A stretch of DNA of 64,000 nucleotides from the NCBI RefSeq assembly GCF_900096895.1, contig NZ_FMYO01000001.1:62001-126000 (forward strand), written 5' to 3'. Shown here piece by piece: positions 37,553 to 44,976 of this stretch (its first letter is position 1; each line of letters starts with the position of its first letter). Made by a program: the position numbers and the translations under genes. The notes below the pieces were generated by a model, which was given only the letters and a program-made list of their open reading frames with translations, was not told the origin of the DNA and made no database searches. This stretch comes from Acinetobacter kookii. Its GTDB lineage: Bacteria > Pseudomonadota > Gammaproteobacteria > Pseudomonadales > Moraxellaceae.

Positions 37553-38119
37553 TCAATCAGAGCCCATATCTTTTTTAAATGCCTCAAATCCTTTCTTATC
37601 TGATTGAGCCACACGCGCAGCAACGGCAGAATTAACAATCCCTTGCCTATGCATCTTGCTTGCAGCCTTAACGTAACCATCAAACGCACCGTAGGTCATC
37701 TGCATGATTTCGCTATGTTGGTGGCCCATTGATACTAGAAACTGAAATGAATCAAACCAGGTGGATGCCGTTTGAGTATTCTCCTTAGCCCCACGCTTTG
37801 GCTTTTCATATTTGAAATAGGCTTGATTTACCAGAAGCACATTTTTAAGCAGTTCTTTAAAGGCCTGCTCATCTGCAGCAAGTTTGAATAGGGGTTCATT
37901 ATCTAGATCCGTTACGCATGCAATTGTAGAAATGACCTGCATACCATGCGCTGCAAATAGCTCTGTCAAAACCTCATCTGAATGTTTTTTATTTTTAAGG
38001 AACTGCTTGATTACCTCAGCATATGTAGCCCAAGTATCAAAATCTTTCATCTGGATCTGGCGAACTTCAATATCATTCACCAGGACAGATCGATTTGTGG
38101 CTAAGAAAAAATCATTCAT
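37553..38119 (-). CDS. Tail assembly chaperone
   Basis: 188 residues, helical, between the tail tube gene and the tape measure gene as expected for the G-type chaperone: IRQMKDFDTWATYAEV-type helix (VRQIQMKDFDTWATYAEVIK), LLKNVLLVNQAYFKYEKPKR, FLVSMGHQHSEIMQMTYGAF. The gene ends KGFEAFKKDMGSD with an A-rich run where frameshifting is possible. Confidence 0.7.
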   Translation of the reverse strand: MNDFFLATNRSVLVNDIEVRQIQMKDFDTWATYAEVIKQFLKNKKHSDEVLTELFAAHGMQVISTIACVTDLDNEPLFKLAADEQAFKELLKNVLLVNQAYFKYEKPKRGAKENTQTASTWFDSFQFLVSMGHQHSEIMQMTYGAFDGYVKAASKMHRQGIVNSAVAARVAQSDKKGFEAFKKDMGSD

Positions 38120-38148
38120 GATAAGGTCTCAATGTAAATTTTGGACAT

Positions 38149-38176
38149 AAAAAACCACTCCGAAGAGTGGTTTTTT
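38149..38176. terminator. Bidirectional terminator after the prophage microprotein
   Basis: Perfect stem AAAAAACCACTC/GAGTGGTTTTTT with loop CGAA. Ends the microprotein transcript from the right on the minus strand. Confidence 0.9.
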
Positions 38177-38189
38177 ATTTTCTAAAGAT

Positions 38190-38279
38190 TCAATTAAACA
38201 TTTGCCCAAATTGGTGGATAACCAACATAAGCATTAGAGCTGAAAATGATGTTACCAATACTTCTATTATTGCTGTCAT
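38190..38279 (-). CDS. 29-residue hydrophobic microprotein, copy 2 (prophage)
   Basis: ATG 38279, stop TGA 38192-38190, 29 codons, AGAGGG nine bases upstream. Starts MTAIIEVLVTS, then FSALMLMLVIHQ, ends FGQMFN. Paralogue of the chromosomal peptide at 2949-3035. Own promoter (TTGAGA-17-TATAAA, 38339-38311) and own strong terminator. It sits inside the tail gene cluster but is expressed separately, so it is likely to be made in the lysogen. A longer frame overlapping on this strand (38194-38412) has no support. Confidence 0.75.
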   Translation of the reverse strand: MTAIIEVLVTSFSALMLMLVIHQFGQMFN

Positions 38280-38310
38280 TTCTTTTCCCTCTGATTTTAA
38301 TTGTTCTTTT

Positions 38311-38339
38311 TTTATACAGACAAATAAGAATATTCTCAA
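38311..38339 (-). promoter_or_regulatory. Sigma-70 promoter of the prophage microprotein
   Basis: TTGAGA (38339-38334), 17-base spacer, TATAAA (38316-38311) on the minus strand. The start would lie about 25 bases before the ribosome site. Strong match, in a phage late region that otherwise has no such boxes. Confidence 0.75.
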
Positions 38340-38459
38340 CAATTAATTCAACCAAAAGGTAAAAAAAATTATGACAATATTCAATATAAAAAGGCTGCAT
38401 TGTAATAGGCACAAAAAAGACGCTTAAGCGCCTGTGTGGTTCTTTGTGCCTGTGTGGAG

Positions 38460-39203
38460 TTACGCTGTTACGCTAAAGCGCTCAATATGACCAAACACAC
38501 TGAGTTCAGCATCATTGGCTTTAGAGATATCTGCTAATGCCTCACCTTCAATTGAATAAGATCCAAAGTCTTCATGAATCAGATCAAATTCAGTATCTGG
38601 TGAGAATTTCACACGCCATAACGTCATGACAACCTTGTCACCAGTAAGCGTATCAATGCCCTTGAAGAGGATTCGATATTCACTCCCAATGTTATTAGCA
38701 ATTGTAGTACGTGTCTTAGCACCAGCCTTGGCAGAAAACTTAACTGGACCAACGATAGCTTCATTAAATACTACTGTGCCGTAAACAGCATCCAGTACAT
38801 ATTTATCTGAAGTAATGGCTACATCTGAGCTATCTTTAAAAGCCACATTACTTAAATTGCGGTGGCCTAAATCAATCATAGCGCCAGCCTGTACAGTACC
38901 AATATTGATATCAGTCAGCTGAGCCTCAGGAATTTCAATTGATTTACCGCTAAGGATTAACTCTAGATTTTCCTTAGTCACCTCTTCAATTGTTCCCGAA
39001 ATAGCAACACCAGTTTGCTTGTACAAGACTGCATCTTTCGAACGTAGACCAGTTTTACTTTCATAATGGTCAGTAGACTCAGTAGAAATAGCAATCTGTA
39101 ATTCCGGAGTACTACCGACTGGTAATAATGCAGCAGGTACACCACTAACCATTTTTGCTAGATGAAGTTCACCCTGAAGTGAAATCACATTTGAATTAGC
39201 CAT
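38460..39203 (-). CDS. Major tail tube protein
   Basis: 247 residues, beta-rich: MANSNVISLQGELHLAKMVS, ELQIAISTESTDHYESKTGL, then EYRILFKGIDTLTGDKVVMT, EDFGSYSIEGEALADISK. Fits siphovirus tail tube proteins with the STESTDHYESKTG pattern. ATG 39203 overlaps the stop of the small gene upstream by one base. Confidence 0.85.
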   Translation of the reverse strand: MANSNVISLQGELHLAKMVSGVPAALLPVGSTPELQIAISTESTDHYESKTGLRSKDAVLYKQTGVAISGTIEEVTKENLELILSGKSIEIPEAQLTDINIGTVQAGAMIDLGHRNLSNVAFKDSSDVAITSDKYVLDAVYGTVVFNEAIVGPVKFSAKAGAKTRTTIANNIGSEYRILFKGIDTLTGDKVVMTLWRVKFSPDTEFDLIHEDFGSYSIEGEALADISKANDAELSVFGHIERFSVTA

Positions 39204-39373
39204 TACTTTTCATCCCCTATGGTTTTCTTGGCTGGAACAGCTTTAGGTTCAGGTACTTCCTGAATTACACCATCTGCCAGTAATTTTTTGAGTTGAGCAT
39301 CATTCAGCCCACCGACAACATCGCCTTTTTTGAAGCGACCGACGGGCTGCAATGCCTTGTATTGTTTTTCCAT
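39203..39373 (-). CDS. Small phage protein, paralogue of the one at 40827
   Basis: 56 residues from ATG 39373 to TAA at 39205-39203, missed by default length limits. LQPVGRFKKGDVVGGLNDAQ, LKKLLADGVIQE matches SIGHFRPGDEIQGLEEKKLQ, ALLASGAIEE in the gene at 40827-41102. Probably a head-tail small component. Confidence 0.7.
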   Translation of the reverse strand: MEKQYKALQPVGRFKKGDVVGGLNDAQLKKLLADGVIQEVPEPKAVPAKKTIGDEK

Positions 39374-39377
39374 ACAT

Positions 39378-39830
39378 TTAATCCGCTATAACATTGGTTT
39401 TAGATTCAAAAATACCCGTGACATAAAGACACGTTTTTGAAATATCATGATCGATATTTAAAAGACTTAGAGGCTCATTGCTTGATTTTGGTTGCCAGCC
39501 TATGAGCTTTTTAATCACTTTTTTAATCAGCACACCACCTAATAAAAACGCTTGTGTTGCATCAAGCTGTGAAGCTGCATGACGCACCACCACTGTTACT
39601 TCCCATTGAGGTGCTAAAGCAACCGCTCTGCCACGTGCCTTCTCATCAGTTTTTCGCATTCGACGGTAGTTCACTTGGATATTAGGGGTTACTTGACTTA
39701 ATTCACTGGTAGCCCCTACATTCATCGGCGTATAGATCTTCAGTACACCCCATTCCTGCATGAACGGCGTTAGACGCGCTTCAATCTCTTTCAAAACCGC
39801 AAAAAGATCATCTTCTTCTAAATTATTCAT
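39378..39830 (-). CDS. Mu gp37-like (DUF1834-type) tail terminator protein
   Basis: 150 residues from ATG 39830 (the TTG one codon earlier is rejected). FAVLKEIEARLTPFMQEWGV, PNIQVNYRRMRKTDEKARGR, AVALAPQWEVTVVVRHAASQ. Matches by position and pattern the Mu gp37-like group. It overlaps the gene upstream by 8 bases. Confidence 0.65.
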   Translation of the reverse strand: MNNLEEDDLFAVLKEIEARLTPFMQEWGVLKIYTPMNVGATSELSQVTPNIQVNYRRMRKTDEKARGRAVALAPQWEVTVVVRHAASQLDATQAFLLGGVLIKKVIKKLIGWQPKSSNEPLSLLNIDHDISKTCLYVTGIFESKTNVIAD

Positions 39831-40371
39831 CAAGAATGGTTCCTTCTACCAAGTTGACAATATCTTGTGCATCATCGTCCGTAATACCCAACCAAGGACG
39901 TTCAGGCATATTCACCTTATAGGCTTTGGCTTGTACGTCTTGAGCAAAATTAGATCGGCTTTGACGCACGAAACGATTACCCACCAAGCCTGTGCGACCA
40001 TCCTGTCGAAAATATAGTGTGCGCGTTCGTGCAGGCATATCAATCACACCACCAAAGTGATGAATTGCACCATACTCAGCATCAGTTCCGATTTCTAAAC
40101 CGTTATCTGTTGCGTTGTATGTAATAGAGTTCATTAGTCGTGATGTTTTTCGCAGTGTCGTACCACCTTCACGCATCACTCGAACTGATAATGGCCAACG
40201 ACCATTTAAGCCCTCACCACGCGTCCAACGCTCTCGGATATTTTCAGTGACCGTTGAGCCAATATCCTCAAACAATCCACGCTTTCGGTCTTCAAAGTCG
40301 CTAAGTTTTTTCAACAAAGCCATTAAGACGGAATTTTCATCCGTCTTAATTTCTATAAGCACTCCGGCCAT
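39823..40371 (-). CDS. Phage virion morphogenesis protein (Mu gpG-like)
   Basis: 182 residues: TENIRERWTRGEGLNGRWPL, RVMREGGTTLRKTSRLMNSI, IHHFGGVIDMPARTRTLYFR, ERPWLGITDDDAQDIVNLVE. These are the landmark motifs of phage virion morphogenesis proteins (tail completion), with RPWLGI and H-x-G. Confidence 0.85.
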   Translation of the reverse strand: MAGVLIEIKTDENSVLMALLKKLSDFEDRKRGLFEDIGSTVTENIRERWTRGEGLNGRWPLSVRVMREGGTTLRKTSRLMNSITYNATDNGLEIGTDAEYGAIHHFGGVIDMPARTRTLYFRQDGRTGLVGNRFVRQSRSNFAQDVQAKAYKVNMPERPWLGITDDDAQDIVNLVEGTILDE

Positions 40372-40378
40372 ACGGACC

Positions 40379-40819
40379 TCACTTGATGCTTGGCATCATA
40401 TTCAAAACATCATCACCAAATACACCGCCGGTATAGGTGGTACCGATTGGCATGGTGGAAGGTTTATTTTTTGGTTGTTCTTCAGTGACTTCATTTTGAG
40501 GATTCAAGATGTTGAGTGTCGCCTTACCATCCGCAATCCGTTTCAGAAAATCAATTTCCGCTTTATAGCGGTTTTCAACTTCTTCAGTGGGTTGCTGAAA
40601 GTAAAGTCGGTAACGTGCAATGTTGCACGCTATCCGTTTTAAGGTACTAGGTGTACTTGGCAAAGGCAGGACGTATTTCACAGCAATGTAACTATCGATT
40701 TCCTCAGAAGCATCCTGTAGGGCTTCTTCTATCGAATTGCCCACAGTTTGCATTATTTCCAGTTGCTGAAGTTCACCCTCCCCAAAACGCGCCTCTAAGT
40801 CATTTCGAGTAGCGTACAT
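40379..40819 (-). CDS. DUF1320 (Mu gp36-like) head-tail connector
   Basis: 146 residues: YATRNDLEARFGEGELQQLE, IEEALQDASEEIDSYIAVKY, LPLPSTPSTLKRIACNIARY. Fits the gp36-like adaptor family that joins head and tail. ATG 40819 follows the previous gene closely. Confidence 0.85.
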   Translation of the reverse strand: MYATRNDLEARFGEGELQQLEIMQTVGNSIEEALQDASEEIDSYIAVKYVLPLPSTPSTLKRIACNIARYRLYFQQPTEEVENRYKAEIDFLKRIADGKATLNILNPQNEVTEEQPKNKPSTMPIGTTYTGGVFGDDVLNMMPSIK

Positions 40820-40826
40820 AGATCAC

Positions 40827-41102
40827 CTATTTAGCTTCGTCAGCTGGCTTGTCACTGGCTTTTGGCTTAACTACTGGCTTTGCTTTTTCAAGTTCAGCCA
40901 CTTTCGCCTTAAGCTCAGCATTTTCTTTTTCCAGCTCAGCCAACCGTGCGGCGGTACCGTCTGCCTTAGGTTCTTTAAGCTCTTGATATTCTTCAATAGC
41001 CCCAGATGCTAAAAGGGCCTGAAGTTTTTTCTCTTCAAGCCCTTGGATTTCATCACCTGGACGAAAATGTCCGATCGACTGTTTTGCAATATACTTTGGC
41101 AT
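40827..41102 (-). CDS. Small phage structural protein with coiled C-terminus
   Basis: 91 residues: a short N-terminal domain (AKQSIGHFRPGDEIQGLEEK) shared with the 56-residue gene at 39203, then a coiled coil with LAELEKENAELKAKVAELEK and a Lys/Pro tail. Small head-completion protein by position. Confidence 0.7.
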   Translation of the reverse strand: MPKYIAKQSIGHFRPGDEIQGLEEKKLQALLASGAIEEYQELKEPKADGTAARLAELEKENAELKAKVAELEKAKPVVKPKASDKPADEAK

Positions 41103-41112
41103 TTAGTTCTCC

Positions 41113-42186
41113 TTATACGAATCCACGGCCACCCACTAAACCGTTCTTGTTATTTGGAACAGCAAGTGGAGAGGATTCAGCCAATAATTGAATGCTTGAA
41201 GGGTTCTTTTCTTGCCATTGGCTTAAATAGAATTCCAAAGCCTGTCCAAATGCTTCAACGTTTTGCAATGCACAATGGGCAATCCAGCCATTTGCATCAG
41301 AAACAAGACCGAAGAAATCTTCAGGAATAAAACGTTCCGCAACACCTTCCATGCTGTGCTTAACGTCATACGTCCAGATTTCAATATTATCCACTGTGCC
41401 ACGGAACTGAGGCTTATCTGCCTGGTCAAAAGTTGGCGTGATTGGAACACTAATACCTGCATAAGGAGCAATGAATTTTTCTTTAAACTCAGGGTCCTTA
41501 ATCAAGACATTAAATACTTTAGATGTGGTCAAAGCCATATTTGGCGATGTACCTGAGTGCTCAACAGATAAGTCAATCATTGATTGAATATCTTTAACAG
41601 GAGTGGCACCGGCTTGTCCCCATTTGATCAACGGCGTGAAGTTACAAGCAGGGTTGCGCTCATAATCCACTTCATACATTGGGAAGTCTGCTGAAGCGAA
41701 AGTGGTTTTACCGTAGAGTAAGACATCACGGGCAATCAATAACTTTCGGTTTTCGATAGACTGGCGAAGATACAAAGCTTTTTGAGCCTGATCGATTAAC
41801 AATAGATCCGCATCGGATAAACGATTTGAACCGGTCGCAATCACCCCAAACTGACGTAAGCGTGCGATCAGAGCAGTGTTTTGCACTTCACTTGGCATAA
41901 CCGTCATCATTGGCTTTAAGTAAGCAGGCTTCACGAATTTCACGTTGCCAGATTCACCTACTTTGATTTGGCGACCAGCAGCCGTCGGAGTAACGAACGG
42001 CGCAAGTGGAGTTGCTGTATTCAACTCACCAACTGGAACTTCCTTTTTGGTGTATGAAACACGTTGAGGGAAAAAGCGATCCATCAACCAGGTATCTACC
42101 TTTTGAGTAGTATCGGTGAGTAGCACCAGTTGTGGTACATCCAGCAATTCAACTGGTGCATTTTGAAATGTAAAAGTCTGACTCAT
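41113..42186 (-). CDS. Major capsid protein, lambda gpE-like
   Basis: 357 residues: LVLLTDTTQKVDTWLMDRFF, VGELNTATPLAPFVTPTAAG, RQIKVGESGNVKFVKPAYLK, LDSLLIARDVLLYGKTTF-type segment (RKLLIARDVLLYGKTTFASA). Fits the pfam Phage_cap_E family. It forms the capsid shell. Confidence 0.9.
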   Translation of the reverse strand: MSQTFTFQNAPVELLDVPQLVLLTDTTQKVDTWLMDRFFPQRVSYTKKEVPVGELNTATPLAPFVTPTAAGRQIKVGESGNVKFVKPAYLKPMMTVMPSEVQNTALIARLRQFGVIATGSNRLSDADLLLIDQAQKALYLRQSIENRKLLIARDVLLYGKTTFASADFPMYEVDYERNPACNFTPLIKWGQAGATPVKDIQSMIDLSVEHSGTSPNMALTTSKVFNVLIKDPEFKEKFIAPYAGISVPITPTFDQADKPQFRGTVDNIEIWTYDVKHSMEGVAERFIPEDFFGLVSDANGWIAHCALQNVEAFGQALEFYLSQWQEKNPSSIQLLAESSPLAVPNNKNGLVGGRGFV

Positions 42187-42189
42187 GTC

Positions 42190-42573
42190 TTAGTTCCCCA
42201 CAACTTTACGAAGTTCGATTTTATTAGCCAATGCCTGTGCACGTACTGCATCGTATTGATCTGCTGTTAATGGAACTCCGTTCACAGTAACTACAGCAAT
42301 ATCGAAAGGACCTTGTGTGTAGATTGGCATTTCTAAGTTATTGTTGGCGTGATATGTAGATTGCTCTGCCGTGAAATCTGATACAGCAATCGCGTTCCAA
42401 TCCCCTACCACCCCAGTGGTAACAACAGGGTGGTCAGCCACATTATTTGCACCAACGTTGAGTAGATCCCCACGTTTGTATGCAGTTGCTGTTTTTACTT
42501 TGGCATTTTCGGTACGAATACCATCACCTACCACCAATTGATTGGTCGTAATGGTTTGAGTAATTGTTCCCAT
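42190..42573 (-). CDS. Head decoration protein, lambda gpD-like
   Basis: 127 residues, beta-rich: AKVKTATAYKRGDLLNVGAN, VVGDWNAIAVSDFTAEQSTY, PIYTQGPFDIAVVTVNGVPL. This is the trimeric capsid-stabilising protein, next to gpE as in lambda. ATG 42573 overlaps the protease stop. Confidence 0.85.
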   Translation of the reverse strand: MGTITQTITTNQLVVGDGIRTENAKVKTATAYKRGDLLNVGANNVADHPVVTTGVVGDWNAIAVSDFTAEQSTYHANNNLEMPIYTQGPFDIAVVTVNGVPLTADQYDAVRAQALANKIELRKVVGN

Positions 42574-43544
42574 TATTTAGACTCCTGAGCTGCCGCAAAT
42601 TTGGCGAATGCCTGATCCAAAGCTGATCCTTGTGGAGCTTGCCCACCCTGACCACCAGTTGCCTGATGATTAAACAAATGTGCATATGCTGGATTAACAC
42701 CTGGTGCCGGCGTTTGTTGTTGCTGTCCAGCTGGCGGTTGTTGGTTGCCTGCTGCAAATTGCTTAAGCGTTCCAGCCATCAGATCAAATGCATCATCTGG
42801 CATTGCAGAAAACTTGGATTTTTCATCAACACTAAACTCTTTGTTCAAGGCTTTTGCCAAAGCATCAATCTCAGCATTGCGCTTATCTGTAGCAAATTTT
42901 TTAACCTGATCCTGCAAACCCGAAATGGTTTGCTCATGCTCTTTAATTTTTGCTTTCGCTTGTTCTAGGTCCACGTCTGTGTCCTCTGGTTGATTAAAGT
43001 TTTTTGGAGAGTGACTGGCTGCCACTGCGTTTGTGTTGTCATCCGCACCCAAAGCACAGAAAGACACTTCACGAATACGTCCACCGCGGAATACTGCAAC
43101 AGGAGCTTGGAATGTTCGACCATTTACAATGATCGAACCCTCTTTAACTTCCTCAACTGTGGTCGGATAAATTCGAACTGACATTTGCCATGGGAAGTCA
43201 TCATCAGAGTCTTGAGCGACTTGAGTGCCAAATTCATTTGAAAGCAAATTGCCTTCAATTTTCAGACCTTCAGCATGACTGATGGAATGGGAGTTGATTG
43301 CTCCAACACGCTGACTGGTTCGATGTTCAAGTAGTGCAGGAATACGACCTTTGATTTGAATTGAATCAAGATCAAATACCACTTTGTCCCAATACCAGTG
43401 ATCAGTAATTGCTTCACCACTGTAAGCAATACCCGAGAATGTGCGTTTCTTTTTTCCATCTTCAGGCTTGTCTACACTGACTTGACCTAATTGGAAGCAA
43501 AACTGGTCTTGCTCCTTTTTTTGATTTTCATTTGGATCTGGCAT
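42573..43544 (-). CDS. Prohead protease fused to scaffold domain
   Basis: 323 residues. The N-terminal half is a S78-like prohead protease: FSGIAYSGEAITDHWYWDKV, PALLEHRTSQRVGAINSHSI with histidine, MSVRIYPTTVEEVKEGSIIV with serine, EVSFCALGADDNT. The C-terminal half is a coiled scaffold (EQAKAKIKEHEQTISGLQDQ) with a Gln/Pro-rich linker (QQPPAGQQQQTPAPGVNP). Such fusions make the scaffold and cut it during maturation. Confidence 0.8.
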   Translation of the reverse strand: MPDPNENQKKEQDQFCFQLGQVSVDKPEDGKKKRTFSGIAYSGEAITDHWYWDKVVFDLDSIQIKGRIPALLEHRTSQRVGAINSHSISHAEGLKIEGNLLSNEFGTQVAQDSDDDFPWQMSVRIYPTTVEEVKEGSIIVNGRTFQAPVAVFRGGRIREVSFCALGADDNTNAVAASHSPKNFNQPEDTDVDLEQAKAKIKEHEQTISGLQDQVKKFATDKRNAEIDALAKALNKEFSVDEKSKFSAMPDDAFDLMAGTLKQFAAGNQQPPAGQQQQTPAPGVNPAYAHLFNHQATGGQGGQAPQGSALDQAFAKFAAAQESK

Positions 43545-43768
43545 TTTTCATGCTCCAATAAAAAAAGCACCCGAAGGTGCTTAAAGTTAAATTTGTTTAT
43601 GGTTTTTTTTGGTGGACTAGATAGTGCATGACAGAATGCATTCACCAAGCTTTTAATACCTGATTCTTTGGCACCAATCACAGCCACTTTTTTGCAACCG
43701 CATGGGCTATATCCATTCCCATTGCGACCATTAAAGCCACAGCGGCATGATTCGCATTTTTCAGTCAT
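43487..43768 (-). CDS. Cysteine-rich small protein overlapping the protease gene start
   Basis: 93 residues by frame; ATG 43768 lies directly at the stop of the minor head gene. The first 27 residues are a dense Cys cluster (MTEKCESCRCGFNG, YSPCGCKK). The second half runs through a terminator hairpin (43560-43583) and the protease start, so the real protein may be shorter or this is a remnant. Ribosome site is poor. Confidence 0.4.
   Translation of the reverse strand: MTEKCESCRCGFNGRNGNGYSPCGCKKVAVIGAKESGIKSLVNAFCHALSSPPKKTINKFNFKHLRVLFLLEHEKCQIQMKIKKRSKTSFASN
43560..43583 (-). terminator. Terminator in front of the protease gene
   Basis: Stem AGCACC/GGTGCT with loop CGAA and seven T on the minus strand; it separates the early head genes from the capsid operon. 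Confidence 0.7.
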
Positions 43769-44974
43769 CTAATTCACCAATGCCTTTAACGTATAAACCA
43801 TTCGCCCGTCAGTCGCTTCAATCCAAACAACCTTAAATGACAGCCCAATTTCAAATAAAACACCCCGCCCAGCATTAAGCTTTTCAAGATCAATACCTAG
43901 ACCTTTTGCATTTTCAATCTGAATCACGATGCTTGAGCCACTACCAGTCATCAGCAACGGCGAATCTAGTGTGATGACCTTACCCACCTCTAAAGATGCT
44001 GCATAAGCCAATGAAACAGATCCCGTTACAACTGGTGAAGTGTTTGCTGATACAACCTGGATATTTGCCATATCTTCTTTAACCCAGCGCTTCAGCACAT
44101 CATCAGCCAGTGAGCTTGTGGCAGAGTTTAAGTAACTGGTCAGTGCAGCATCATTTCCCTGCACATAGTCTAGGAAGGTGCGGATTGCACTTGGTCGAAT
44201 GCTTGGATCTAGTGGAATCACTGTATTGGCCACCGTATCGAATAGGTCCCGAGTCTTATCATCCATCGGAGCAAACAGACTGGTGAGCTTTTTACTTGCT
44301 GTCCACTCAGCTCTAATGACCTCCTTCTGCTCAAGGAGATACTCCTTATCCAGTGATGAAGCACCAATCTTCTTATCAACCAGCGATTCAAGCTCACCAA
44401 ACTGCAATGGATGTGATGACCAGTCCAAAGCCTCAGCTACTTCTGATAACTGATCATCAGGTGTAATGCCGTATTTCAATGCTTGTTTCTCGGTTAAGGC
44501 AATCACGGTGCACCGGCAACGGAATGAAATGGGTGGATAATGTGTCAGCCAAAACGGATGATCAATCGGCAATACAATTCGATTCAAAGCCAAATGACTG
44601 GGACGGACCCGGCTATCATTGATAGCTGAGTACATCAAATACGGTCGTTTAGCCTTATTACGTTGCTGTTGTTGCCACCGCCCATGGCCATAAGCATTCT
44701 GGATATTTGTACGAAATACATTGTCCAAATAATGCTTTGGCAGAATGATTTCAGATTCCGCAATCAGCTTTTGGAAGTCGTTAAACGTTCCACCGTCGGC
44801 AATAGATTTGTTAACAGCCTTGATGACGGTTTCAATCTGCTCAAGACTTGATAGGAAGCTGACTGTAGTCGCCATCTGCCGAGTCTTAAGGTCCATTGAA
44901 TAGAACTCATCCGGGAGTACAATCTTTTTACTGTGAGCGTATTGGAGCGCCTCAAGGAATGTGACTGGTTGCAT
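43769..44974 (-). CDS. Mu-F-like minor head protein with a C-terminal ART-like domain
   Basis: 401 residues. N-terminal part: NVFRTNIQNAYGHGRWQQQQ, NDSRVRPSHLALNRIVLPID, HYPPISFRCRCTVIALTEKQ, the family's H and CRC motif. The C-terminal 80 residues (AASLEVGKVITLDSPLLMTG, SSIVIQIENAKGLGIDLEKL, NAGRGVLFEIGLSFKVVWIE) look like a mono-ADP-ribosyltransferase fold, where GRGVLF takes the place of the catalytic E-x-E, so it is probably inactive. Overlaps closely with the portal gene stop. Confidence 0.75.
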   Translation of the reverse strand: MQPVTFLEALQYAHSKKIVLPDEFYSMDLKTRQMATTVSFLSSLEQIETVIKAVNKSIADGGTFNDFQKLIAESEIILPKHYLDNVFRTNIQNAYGHGRWQQQQRNKAKRPYLMYSAINDSRVRPSHLALNRIVLPIDHPFWLTHYPPISFRCRCTVIALTEKQALKYGITPDDQLSEVAEALDWSSHPLQFGELESLVDKKIGASSLDKEYLLEQKEVIRAEWTASKKLTSLFAPMDDKTRDLFDTVANTVIPLDPSIRPSAIRTFLDYVQGNDAALTSYLNSATSSLADDVLKRWVKEDMANIQVVSANTSPVVTGSVSLAYAASLEVGKVITLDSPLLMTGSGSSIVIQIENAKGLGIDLEKLNAGRGVLFEIGLSFKVVWIEATDGRMVYTLKALVN

Positions 44975-44976
44975 CG

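Noticed and set aside
38194..38412. 72-residue minus-strand frame
   Set aside because: It overlaps the microprotein in another frame and includes its promoter; no ribosome site.
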